Shown in pieces: positions 1-11,200 of a stretch of 64,000 nt of DNA. The notes beneath the pieces are model-generated. The model had not been told where the DNA came from, did no database searches, and worked only from the letters and a program-made list of their open reading frames with translations. Each line of letters starts with the position of its first letter. Positions within the stretch are counted from its first letter, which is position 1. The stretch lies in NCBI GenBank assembly GCA_017979445.1, contig CM030713.1, positions 26,891,163 through 26,955,162 on the forward strand, in the 5' to 3' direction. Source of the DNA: Akebia trifoliata. Lineage: Eukaryota; Streptophyta; Magnoliopsida; Ranunculales; Lardizabalaceae. A program made the translations under genes and the position numbers.

Positions 1-3000
1 CTTCACTAAATATCTAACTTTCTCAATGACACATACAATGAACAGCAGTAAACAAAATTCTAATCGAATGATTGTGCAAAGCAAATGTAACAAGTTGAAA
101 AGGAAACAAGGTGAACAAAGAATACCATCCTGGAGAGCAGCCATGACCTCTGGATCACTGAATGCAGCCATCAACTCAGGGTCCTGTTTCAAAAGCGAAA
201 GAACAAGAAACAACACAATCATCAGTGACATTGCCATCTCACAGGTACAGACACGAATTGGGAATCAAAAATCTATATAATAAAAAACACAAAGGTGGGT
301 CCCACTTTGCTATAGATCTGTGGGGGATAAACGTCCCCTCCAGGCTCTAGCTACAGTTATTGCCTTTCTTCTTCAACCCCTTCAACTTTATTGTCTTTCT
401 TTTCGTCCCCCTTTTTCAATAATATCCCTCCAATTTTACTATCTTTCCTCTTTTACCCCTTTTTCAATAATACCCCTCTTACTTTACTATCTTTCCTCTT
501 TTAATCCTTTAATCCCAAAGATTTTTAATAATACCCTCCAACTTTATTATTTTCCTCTTTTACCCCCAAACCCCAAAGAGGATGTTTGTGCCTTAGGCAT
601 GGGCAAACTGTTATCTATATAATAAAGAGTTGTCCTACGCTGCCTTCGTTGGATACTGTGTTCAACATTGAACTGAGGTAGCAGTACACAAATCACCACG
701 GATTTCTTTCCTCGAGATACAAATAAAGAAATATACAGTTCTCTATGCCCTACCACATCATCTCAGTGTTGAACACAATGTCCAACGAAGGTAGTTCAGC
801 ATTTTGCTATAATAAACACAAAGGTAGACCAATCTGCTACATTATGGAGTAGAAAGATTGAGACAAAGGAGTGGGATCTACACAACCCCACTTCATTGGC
901 TTTCCTTTCTCCCCCCTTTTTCAATAATACCCATCTAACTTTAGTCTATTTCCTCTTTTACCCCTTTAACCCCAAAGAGGATGCCCATGCCTAAATCTTT
1001 TTTTTTTTTTTTGCTAGATAAAAGAAATAATATTAAAAGGCCGGTTGAGATAATCAGCAAAAGAGAACAAGAAAAAAATAGGCAAACCTCCCTGAGTACC
1101 ACCAACAAGCTAAGATTACAAACACTATCCCACCTAAGCATAGAATCTTTAAAGAATACCCCTTCAAACTCTAGTAAAGATTACATAGTACCCAGTAGAC
1201 GGTTTGCACCCATAAAATATCTAGAGCATTCTCCAAGATAACCAAATCGACGTAAATTCAGACAAAACAAACGCTTACATTTAGAATTTTGCTCATATCA
1301 ATCCCTCCAGGCATCCCCCCTGGCATACCACCAGGCATGCCCCCACCAGTGGAGGCTCCAGGAAAACCACCAGGCATGCCTCCAGGCATACCACCAGGCA
1401 TGCCTCCAGGCATACCACCAGGCATACCACTAGGGAAGCCTCCAGGCATACCACCAGGGAAGCCACCTCCAGGAAAACCACCAGGCATGCCTCCAGGCCT
1501 TTTACTTGAAGATGACTGCTCTTTCTTTTTAGCCTTCTCATATGCAGCCTATAAGAAAGGTTTTTGTGATAATAAGTAATCATATAATAAACAATAAAGT
1601 GACTACATTACAAAGCTAATGTAACACCAAGTACTTGAGCTTCAGCTCGGCGACGTTGTCTCTCGCGCTCAGTCTTCCTATCTTCTTTCTCTTTACGCAA
1701 ACGATCATACTTCCGACGGTGTTCTTCAATCTTGTGTGCGTTAGGTTCAACCTGTATGTCCATCAAGTTGAAGTGAGACAAAACAATAAATTTAAATGAG
1801 TTTCTCACTAGCCTTACTAAGTTAGTAAGGATTCCAACCTTACTAACAGTCCTTGGGCTTACCTTGTGGCATCCAAAAACCTGATTAGATGATTCGGGGT
1901 TGTAGAGGAAAAAAATTCTATGAACTTCCAAAAAAATTCCAAAAAAAAATATCTTTCACCGTTGAATTTTAATTTTTAATTTCGGAGATAGGTGGAAGTT
2001 CAGTAGCCATCCATGTTCAAAACCTTGGATCAAGGGCAAAAGAAATTGTTCCTTTTGTTTTTTCTTCCGGGGGGGGGGGGGGGGTCTGAATTTTTCCATG
2101 AAATCTAGAGGACCGTTAGTAAGGATTAAAATCTTACTATGATAGTAAGGAAAGTGGTTTTCAATTTAAATCATGAACAACTAACATATGATACGAGGAA
2201 GAGGAAACATTACCTTTTTTAGTACAGCATGGATCTCCTCATCGTAATCTATCTTCGATGCAACATGGAGATCCTTGGCAGCCTCTTCCCATTGACCAAG
2301 CATTGCTCGGGCTATGCCTCGAGACTTATATCCTTTTGCAGAATCTGGGTTAATCTGGCATAATAAAATATTATGTTTAAGAAAAAAAAAAAGAGTTGCA
2401 CACCCACAACCACAACACAAAGAACCAATGTGCAAAATGACCCTGACTAACAAACATTATCCAAAGATGTATCATAACATGTAATAGTTGGGCATTTATG
2501 GATGCATTCATCTAGTGGTCACAAATGCATGCATCATATACATTTTGTACATGTGTGTTTGTGTATGAGCAAATTTTGCAAAACAAACAATCCTTAGACC
2601 ACAAATTTTTGCAACTTATCAACCAGCAGACATAAAAACTCAAAAGCACTTGCATGAATGGTGCAAACTTAATTTTTCATGGTCACAAAATTCTCCGCAT
2701 TTTTCAAAAAAATGGTAATATCCCCAAAATAAGGAACTAGCCGACTAAATCGGCGAATTGACAAATCAATCGATAAACAGGGGCGGATTTAAAGTGGGGG
2801 CGATGGGGGCACTGGCCCCCACAAGAAATTTCAACCTCTATAAGGATTTCAAAGTTATTGTGACAGATAACAGCAGTGGATGAAAACATCCGCCGCTATT
2901 GCCCCCATAATCTCCACCCCCACATAAAATTTTCACCCTCAAAATTTTATATTCTATAACATTTAAATCTTGAGAACAAGATAGGGTATTTTTTTTTTCT

Positions 3001-4238
3001 TTTAAGAAGTTTGAAGACGATGGGTTTTGGTACTATATATTCCATGGAATTTTTTCCTTCTTTTTTTTTTTTTTATACAAATTAACTGTTCAGAATAGTT
3101 ACCTGTTCCGAATTTGGTTAATATATTAATTGTTCATGCTTAATATCAAATACATAAAACACAAAGTAGATAACGAGATACGCCAAAAAAAAAAATACCT
3201 CTAGGGCTGCACTGGCGTCCCGAATAGCAGCATTTGGCTTCTTCATTTTGATGTACACACTAGCTGCACAAACATCGAGTGAACAAAGAAACATAAAATT
3301 CAACAAAAATCCAAATCACGTAAGCAATCAAATAATCCCAACTAAAAACCCTATGAACTCATAAGTCAAATCTTACCTCTGGTCCCATACATGATGGCTG
3401 ATGTTGGATTAAGCAAAATCGCCTCCGTAAGATACTCAATCGCTTCCTCCAGTTTACCTAATTAACACAAAGACCATTAAATTCCACACAAAAAAAGCAG
3501 CACAAATCACAATCAATCTAATGTAGAACAAATCCATAATATACCTTCTGAAATCGCTTCCATCGCTTGTCCCTTTGCAGATTGAGAAGCATCACGGCTT
3601 TCTTCCGTAACCTCAATCGAAGCATCTCCCATCTGCATTAAAACCCCTAAATCATAAAATCCCCATTTAAGATTAACTGATTCAAGAACAAAATGAAACT
3701 TATTTTGATTTTTAACCTTCTGTGGAGGATCGTTATCTGGTTCGACGACATCTCCCTCAAGTTCGATATCCGATTCGATGATCTCATCACTCTCGTATCC
3801 TTGATCTTGTGGTGGTTGAGAATCATCATCTTCTACGTCCAATACGTCATCGTCACTATCGTCCACCTCTTCGTTTTTCTGCCATTTGATTCCCGAAACA
3901 AATTAAGTAAAATACATCCGAGTACACAGAATCATAGATCACAGAAACAAACTTTTAGGGTTTAGAGAGAGAGAGAAAGAGAGTACCGAGTTATGAGTCC
4001 GAGGTGACTCGCCAGCCTTGTAAGCTGAAGGAGGAAGCTTAGCACCGAGACTGTAAAAATAAATAAATAAATTCGTTAAAATGAGAGAGAAAGCGTATGA
4101 TGAGATGTGGTTCGTCCGATTAAATTACCTTTCGAGGTAATCTCTGAAGAAGGAGAGAGAAGGATCAGTGAGAATGGAGGGATTAGATTTGCACTGGTCG
4201 ACGAAGATCTTCAACTGGTTCAGTTTCGCTGCATCCAT
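1..4238 (-). CDS. HIP: HSC70-interacting protein (Hip/FAM10 family), 3' end outside window
   Basis: A co-chaperone that binds the ATPase domain of HSC70 and stabilises its ADP form in the cytosol (family knowledge). Ten exons were read on the minus strand: 4129-4238, 3987-4050, 3717-3878, 3545-3632, 3377-3457, 3199-3263, 2214-2354, 1635-1751, 1279-1548 and 126-183. All junctions have GT/AG ends and keep phase, giving about 385 residues. The N-terminus ([16 protein letters not shown]) is the Hip dimerisation region. An acidic linker rich in D and E spans roughly residues 60-112. TPR repeats span about 119-230 ([20 protein letters not shown], then [20 protein letters not shown]). A basic helix follows at about 238-290 ([18 protein letters not shown]), then GGMP repeats, then a DP/Sti1 domain ([19 protein letters not shown]) cut by the window edge. 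The family usually ends about 30 residues further on. The start ATG at 4238 is the first in frame and matches family N-termini. Confidence 0.93.
268..990. mobile_element. Repeats in Hip intron: pyrimidine-rich pair plus a MITE
   Basis: The intron between 184 and 1278 carries two related blocks. Each starts near 'tataataaa.acacaaaggt' (about 275 and 812) and continues into C/T-rich text with 'cccctttttcaataatacc' units. Both blocks end near 'ccccaaagaggatg' (about 570-585 and 970-985). Between them, 640-800 has inverted arms: 'ccttcgttgga' plus 'tgtgttcaacattga' on one side, with the reverse complement 'gttgaacacaatgtccaacg' on the other. This is a MITE-like palindrome. The superfamily is unknown. 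Confidence 0.6.
1294..1500 (-). repeat. GGMP/GGFP codon repeat of Hip
   Basis: Imperfect 12-bp units encode P-G-G-M or P-G-G-F about 16 times within exon 9 of the Hip gene, with an interrupting GASTGGG. GGMP repeats before the C-terminal DP domain are a family hallmark. Copy number in such arrays often varies by slippage. The opposite strand is also open (PGIPPGMPP) but is only a shadow. Confidence 0.9.
1790..2165. repeat. Dispersed repeat family A, copy 1
   Basis: About 370 bp bounded by 'cttactaagttagtaagg' and 'cttactatgatagtaagg', each a short palindrome. It shares ordered blocks with 11350-11720 and 50960-51300: 'ggcatccaaaaa', 'gatga/gatcca', 'caccgttgaattttaattt', 'tggaagttca', 'ccattttcaaaacct'. 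No coding content was found. It lies within a Hip intron. Confidence 0.7.
2069..2084 (+). repeat. G16 homopolymer in Hip intron
   Basis: An uninterrupted run of about 16 G lies in a Hip intron and within repeat copy A of the 'ggcatccaaaaa' family. Because the gene is on the minus strand, the transcript carries C16. The run could be an assembly-sensitive site. Confidence 0.85.
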
Positions 4239-5359
4239 CGTGTATCGTGATTTGAAGTGAAGAGTGTGAGTTTAGAGAGGCTTTGGTCTCAGTGTTTAAG
4301 AGTTTTGTTTCTCTTGTTTCTGATAGATGGAGAAAGTGAACTTGGACGGAGTGTGATAGGTGACCTGGCCAGGTTCTTCTAGTAGCTTCTTCTCTAACAA
4401 GATAGGGATCATCGACATCTTTCTTTTTTTTTAATACATGCCCCTCTACATTATTAAATATTAGAGATGCACCCCTGTGTTGTAAAACTGGTACATACCT
4501 TGACCAAAATTTTGTCCAAGAGACTAAATATAAAATGACCTAAATGCCATAGTAACTTTGTCGTTTAAGGCGATTTCAAAGCAAAGCACTAACTGACTAG
4601 CTAGTTTGAAGGTCCAGTAAGGTTAGTAACGAAACAAAAGCAGAAGTTGTTGCTCGTCATGTAAATTTGTCTCTTTTGCTTCAATGGTTGGAAGGAACTC
4701 AAAAGTCATAAAGAAGGAAAGTCAGACTCTCAGTTTGAGAAATTCTTAATTTTTTTTTCAGAAATTATATATCTTCATGTTGTTAACCTCTAAAGGTGAC
4801 TTATTATTTAATCTCATAAATCCATCGTCATCGATGTATTGTAGAAAATTCTTGATTTTTCTGCTCAAAAATCTTATCTTATATTCCTGAGATTTAAAGT
4901 TTGTAGAAGATGGAATATTATGATAGAAAAATGAAAGTAAAAAAAAAAATAATACTCATCCTCAGAGTATGAGTTTTAAGAGTAAACTATTATTAACATA
5001 TCCAATCTCTTCTTCAATTCAACATCTTCAATGTCTTGTAAAAACTCTTAATTTTTTTAATCAGAATTTCATTGATCTTTTATTTCTTCAAAAATCCTAC
5101 TTGATGTTGAGGTTTGAAAGTTGAAGGACAGAGAATCTCAAGCTTGATAAAGTGGATAAAAATCTCTAACCTAATATTGAAGATAATTGATTTTAGAGGA
5201 AAATTTAAGTAGATATTGAAGATGAGTGCATTTAAGTAATTTGTGTTAATTTTTCAAACAAGACAAGTCAAGGGAGGCATGACATCAATTTAACCTAGAT
5301 GTAAAGGGGCATGTCTAAATCACCCTTCTTTCTCTTTCTTTTCTTTTTTTCTTTTTTTC

Positions 5360-5363
<4 letters not shown>

Positions 5364-5446
<83 letters not shown>
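5364..5446. repeat. (AT)n microsatellite
   Basis: About 40 uninterrupted AT/TA dinucleotides, flanked by CT-rich sequence on the left and by 'tttgtcttctttc' on the right. Confidence 0.97.
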
Positions 5447-5451
<5 letters not shown>

Positions 5452-6107
5452 TCTTCTTTCTTGCTTTGAATTTCATTTTAATAAACTATAGTCTCTTTGA
5501 TTTATGGGATGAAAGCATCCCAATGTCTCATAGAGAATGATCTAATAAACAAGATTGCCCTATATATTTTTCCAAACCTTAGATGGATATATTTAAGAGG
5601 ATTGACATCCATTGACTCATGAAATCGCAAAAATTAAAATATGAAATATGTCGGGTGAGATTTATCTTAAAAATATATGTTCTAACCCTCGACATTTGTT
5701 GGTTTATCCCAATCATTAGATTTCATGTTTCTTGGATCATTTGATCTCTGTCAATTCAAATTATTATATCCACTAATGTACTACGATCATGATAATAGTA
5801 ATTATAGATGTATATCATTGCGGTCACTCACTGGTTTCTAGATATTGTATTTGTGAACAACTTGGGATTCAAAACCCTAACATATCACCTTTCAATACTA
5901 TTATTCACCTCTTTTCTTATAATGATGTTTTTTCCCAATCGTGTGGAAGCGTAATGGTTAAGTCTTGAAGCATATTTTCAAGAGTTCTCATTTAAGAAAG
6001 AATAATACTAAAAGGACTCAAAAAAAAAAAAAAGATACTCACATACACTCAACTGATGTGAAATGTGCTCAGAAATATACTTTTTTTTTTAATTATGTTT
6101 TTCTTAT

Positions 6108-6254
6108 GCCCCCTTTGACATATGCCCCCATCACAGAATCATAAATCATTTGGTTCGGGATAGGCAGAACCATAAATCTTTTCTTTTGTATCCCAAGACA
6201 AATTATGGTTCTGTGATGAGGGCGTATGGGGGCATATGTCAGAAGGGGGGTGTC
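6108..6254. mobile_element. MITE with about 40-bp inverted ends
   Basis: The left arm 'ccccctttgacatatgcccc' plus 'catcacagaatcataa' pairs with the right arm 'ttatggttctgtgatgaggg' plus 'catatgtcagaagggggg'. Total length is about 147 bp with no coding capacity. The superfamily was not determined. Confidence 0.75.
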
Positions 6255-6340
6255 AAATTATCACAACTTTTTTTTTCCTTAATTACTATTCCCAATCATG
6301 TTGATAAAATAGGCATTGAGATTAACTGTAGGAATTATTT

Positions 6341-6705
6341 GAGAGCTGCTATTGGCACACCAACTTTTACTTACTACGCCCCCAATTTCTTGATTTATTT
6401 GTCACATACCAATTAAATATTAAAACACACCATTCAAACATTACAATGGTTTAGTTCAAATTATTATCTCAACATTTCAAAATATTTTAACTCTCGTTCA
6501 AACAATTTAGTAGTAGTTTACAATTACGATTAGGCTCACATAAAATCTTAAACCCAAAGAATAGAAATCTAGCACCGAAAAAAAAAAAAAATGAGAGTTT
6601 TTCTATTGGCACCCCAACTTTTATTTATTCTCAATTATTTCTTTATTTTCTTTTTTTTTAATCGGGGTGTAATACGTAAAAGTTGGGGTGCCAATAACAG
6701 TTCTC
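6341..6705. mobile_element. MITE, GAGAG...CTATTGGCAC family, with a nested arm
   Basis: The left end 'gagagctgctattggcacac' matches the reverse complement of the right end 'gttggggtgccaataacag', which is followed by 'ttctc'. The flanks AATTATTT (6333-6340 and 6706-6713) are a perfect 8-bp target-site duplication. An inner copy of the left end begins at 6593, so 6593-6705 forms a short hairpin element by itself. 6341-6590 is the inverted counterpart of about 19370-19573. Confidence 0.8.
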
Positions 6706-6796
6706 AATTATTTTTAGGACATTGAGGATTCGATTGAAATGAGGCTTGAGTTTGCACATGCCACATACAAATTATTTATATAATCTACTTAGTTTT

Positions 6797-6986
6797 CTTT
6801 TTGTTAGCCGAGGGAGTATTCCCACCATTGGTGAGACTAATCTACCTGGGCGGCACGCAACATCCAACACCTTGTCACGTGTTACAACATTTAAGTAGCC
6901 ACGTTTCTGTTTAAGCAGGCATGTTTCTGTTGAGGGGCATGTAGATATTCGGAGACACGACCTGAGGAGCAATCCCTGTCACGTGT
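6797..6986 (-). mobile_element. SINE remnant, 3' part
   Basis: On the minus strand it ends 'gattagtctcacc', then 'gggaatactccctcggc', then a short A-rich tail. This tail structure is shared with the SINE at 11709-11945. The flanks 'tacttagtttt' (6786-6796 and 6987-6997) look like an 11-bp target-site duplication. The tRNA-like head is missing or unrecognisable. Confidence 0.6.
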
Positions 6987-8253
6987 TACTTAGTTTTGCT
7001 TCTAACTTATTAGGTTTTAATATTTCAAAATGGATTCTATAAGGTTATGTCCACTTCTTTCATATCTAAATCAGATAATGCCAATTTCATTTTCAATCTC
7101 TACTAATTTCATTTTCTCTTCCCTTCATCATTCCTATCTCGTGAGAAGCATTTGATGAAATGTAATGCAACCGACACCCAAAATAAATAAATAAATGTTA
7201 AAGTGGGTAAGGCCGTTAGGGAGAAAAAGAGCTTGGTAAGGTGGCATGGACTGTAACTTAGACTAGTCCAAACCCACCAGGCCTAAGGTGAGCCCAAGCC
7301 CACCCCTCGGGTGTCGATTTGGATTGATTTTTGGACTTTATAAAAATATTAAATTTATGTAAACATTTCGAAGTTGTTTGATCATTTAAATATTATTTTC
7401 ATCAAAACAGGGCTCAATCCACTATTTTGTTGTTTTTTTTTTTTCAAATCTTAATGTAAAATCATACATCAAATTATATTAATATAAACATATACAATAT
7501 AATAGTGGATCGAGTTGGCACTCTAAATCCTGCCCCAACCAGGATTTAATGACTAATATATATATATTTTGAGCCCAACCTACTTTTGCAAGCTCAAGAT
7601 AGAAGTCATAAACCTCAACTTTTGCCCGGGTTGGATTAACAGGCAACAAGGCCCAATCGACAGCCCATATGATACATCCAGTTTCTACCTAAATCAAGTC
7701 AATGGACCTTTCATTTTTGTTGATATCTGAAAAAAGAAAAAGGAGGAAAAAAAAACATGAAAGGGAGGCTATGCTGATGCCCTGGCATGTTTCTAACATC
7801 ACAAATGGACATTCAAATCCAACAGCAAGACATCATAAATAAAGCTGACTTTGGTCACATGGATCATGATGGAACATTTCATAAAGAGAAGTTTCGGATG
7901 ACTCGATGGATTTGGGCTTATAGGCTAGATCGATGCTCTGATTTAAACAAACAAAACATTCATGAAAATAAACTACTAAAAATAAAGAAACCCAAAATAA
8001 TCAAATATTAAACTGAAGGTCTGTAGTTTGATAATGCGTGGGGGCAATTTTAATCTTTACGGTGTAAAACCCATAGCTCGGTTGGTTTGGGACATTGCAA
8101 AACAACTTCGAGGTCTTGGGTTCAAGTCTAGCTTACCCATAAAAAAGAAATCAAATGTGAGATTTGACACACGAAACCTGAATAGGGATAACAAAATGAT
8201 CTTATATGCTCTAAAGAGTTGAAATGGAACTAAAGCATACAAGAAAACCCTAA

Positions 8254-11200
8254 CTAACAAGCTATTATAGATGCCCAGAATAAGAGAAAACTTGATATTG
8301 CCTTCCACGCCATTTTGCTCAGTCCATTGCCATCGCTTGTAGGTCCTCCTGTATAATTCATCATGTTAGGCGAACAAATGGCTAAAGGGTAAGATTTTAT
8401 TTACCGTAAGCTATAGCATAGATGTCATATATAATGAATCATACTTTGATACCAAAATGGATGAATCGAACATTAGGATAATCTCTTCTACTTTAATGTG
8501 GGAGAGAAAAAAACATGTAAAAGAATGAAAAAAAAAAAAGGCATTCTTGGATAGCTTGCCATTATTTGTTCCAATTCATGTTTGATTCAGTTGCAAAATC
8601 CATAGAATCTGATTCTATTATGTACCATCTATTCCAATTTCCAGTTATTATAATTCCTTCAATAGTATAGGCAAAGTCAAGAAAGGGATAATCAGTTCCA
8701 GTTTTAATAAGATTTTTAACTAAAATAACTTTATTAATGTAACAATGTTTGTTACCACATTTAGAATTTTAATTTTTTTTTCCTTAAATTTCAGGGATCT
8801 CATGTCAAGTCTATTATAATCAGCAAGGTTGAGTATTGTATAACAAAATCCATATCAATTAAATATTTTAAATTACAAAAGCACCTCTGCATCTTACCTC
8901 TATATCCCAATCTAGCATATATTTATCTCAGGCGATCCATTGACTCATGAAGATGCATGAAATCGTGACTATTAAAATGTGAAATCCAACTGTTCAACGG
9001 GTTGTATTTTTTTCATCCATCACCAAAATGGCCTTATCTCTTAACATAACACAAACCTTACGTCTATATTTTTTTTTTAAAAACAAGAGATAGAGAAGCT
9101 CTTTCATTCTCTCACTCCCTCTAATTTAGGATTTTTCTAAAAACTACCTCTCTCTCTCTCTCTCTCACACACACCCCCCCCCCCCCCTCTCTAATATAAA
9201 GCCTCTATTTCCTCTCTTCCTTCTCCCACTTTGAATCTATTAAACCGGTTGTGACTAGATCCCAAGCCACGCATGGAAAACCGGCTATCGAAATTAATCC
9301 CTTCCAACAAACAAACTCCAAAAATGTGCGTAGAGAAAGAAAACACAACCACAACACAAGAATTACGTGGTTCACCCACAACGGAGTTACATCCACGGGC
9401 AAACCGGCAATTAAAAATCTACTAATCAAGGAAGAAATTACAACAATGAAGGTTTACACTTACCCCCAATACTCCGGTGAAGCCCACCAAATCTCTACAC
9501 CCAACTCTAGTAAGATCCCAAACAAGAAATCTCGATCCAACTCCTTTTATCACAAACCCGTGACAATAATTGGAAGATCACTCTCAAGAACTTTGAGCTT
9601 CTAGGTTTTACAAGAGAAGAAAAATACACATAGAAACTCAATGCTTTCTCACACTCTCAACAAAAGAGAAAAACTCAATTAGAGAGAGAAAAAAAAAACC
9701 TTTTTATGGAAATAACAACCATCTAGGAACCCTCTTTTGTTTCTTATAAGCTAATGAAATGACATTACCCAAAATACCCTTGAAAAAATACCCATTAATC
9801 TTAAGAAACAAAAGATGGTGATTTTATATCACCAAAACTCAACGAAACCCATTAAATTCTTTCCTTTCTCACCATTTACAACTAGTATAGTTTCGACGAA
9901 TCAATCTGTATCATCAATCAATGGTGTCGAGTCTATGACCAACAATATGCCTATAAGATTCATTGAAGCTAATGTCATATGTGATTCACATTTTGTTTTT
10001 TTTTCTTTCACTCTTATGCATTATATTATTACACATGTAAAAGAAATCCAAGTCTTCGTGCTATAATGGTCATTTAATAAAGAGGATTCTTACTTGAAGG
10101 CTACTAGTGTTTTGAGGGCTTGTCATTTCCACCTCAAAAATCTTGATTGATTCTTGCCAATTTATTTGATCTAAAGAGATATTCATCGTTACTCTTTAGA
10201 ATTTTGCTAGATTTGATCAATTAGGATTTCCTAAGGAAAGAAAGGATGGTCACATGTTCAAGCATCATCGAGATCTAAAAAGATATAATTCTTTCTGAAG
10301 GTATTAAAGGAATTAATAAAAAATAAGGGTGATTTAGACACGTACCACTCCACATTTTGGTGAATATTTGAGATACAAGGTGTTTTCAAACTGATGAGAT
10401 AACCCTTAAGTAAGCTCATTCTAGTCTAAAAGACTTAACATAAAATGATTTAAATACCCTCATCTTCAACCTTTAGCCAAAAACCCTTGATTTTTCACCA
10501 CAAATAAGTGATCTTGAACCTCTTGGGTCAATGTTTTTGCACTGGTCTTTAGCCTTAAGATTCTACGTCCTTCACCCTTCAACACTAAAACATCAAGAAT
10601 AAGATATAATTTTTTAGGTAGAAAATCAAGGGTTCTCTACAAGATGTTGAAATTTTTTTACCCTAGATGTTGAAGGGGACATATTTTGGGAGAAAAATCA
10701 AGAGTTTTAGGCTAGTGGTTGAAGAGGAGAGCACTTAGGTCATTTTCAGGTAGCCTTCTCGTGTATATCATGGTCAAAGGGTATATGTCATCTAGTTTGA
10801 AAACACGGGTATCCCAAATGATAATCAAATAAAAAAAAAAATAATAATAATAATAATACCATTACAGTTAACAGTTAAATAAAATAATTTTCCAAATGAA
10901 GATTATATTAATAACAATTAAAAGTCTATTTTGCCCATTTAATTGAATAGAAACAAGAGATTTAATGGTGAAACAGGAGGGGGATAAAAGCAAGTGCGAC
11001 TTAATGAGTAATTATAGTAGAGATATTTCTTTAGTAAAAAATCCATGTAAGCTAAAAATGTGATTTCTAACTTCTAAGTAACAAATGAAACTAAAAGAGA
11101 GAGTAAATTAAATACCTGGAGGAGGAACAGAGGCGACTGGAGCTACGGGCGAAGCTGAACCAAACCAAAAATAAAAGAGGGAGCTTTAGAACAAAAATAC

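Larger units (their letters stand above)
4239..8253. other. Hip upstream region and repeat-rich intergenic DNA
   Basis: No gene is supported here. The first few hundred bases upstream of 4238 are probably the Hip 5' UTR and promoter. Then come an AT-rich foldback-like element (about 4425-5330), a long AT microsatellite, two MITEs, a SINE remnant, and 7240-7680, which is rich in 'gcccaa' motifs typical of old hAT-like elements. The small open frames here (for example 7787-8011) show no family resemblance. Confidence 0.6.

Noticed and set aside
1289..1579. Pro/Gly-rich open frame on the plus strand opposite the Hip repeat
   Set aside because: It is the complement of the GGMP codon repeat; the minus-strand frame matches the Hip family and its splice sites.
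5364..5446. AT repeat as a possible replication origin or scaffold attachment site
   Set aside because: A simple microsatellite explains it; nothing else in the flank supports such a role.
9191..9604. Overlapping open frames on both strands
   Set aside because: They fall in the copia-type LTR remnant and match no protein.
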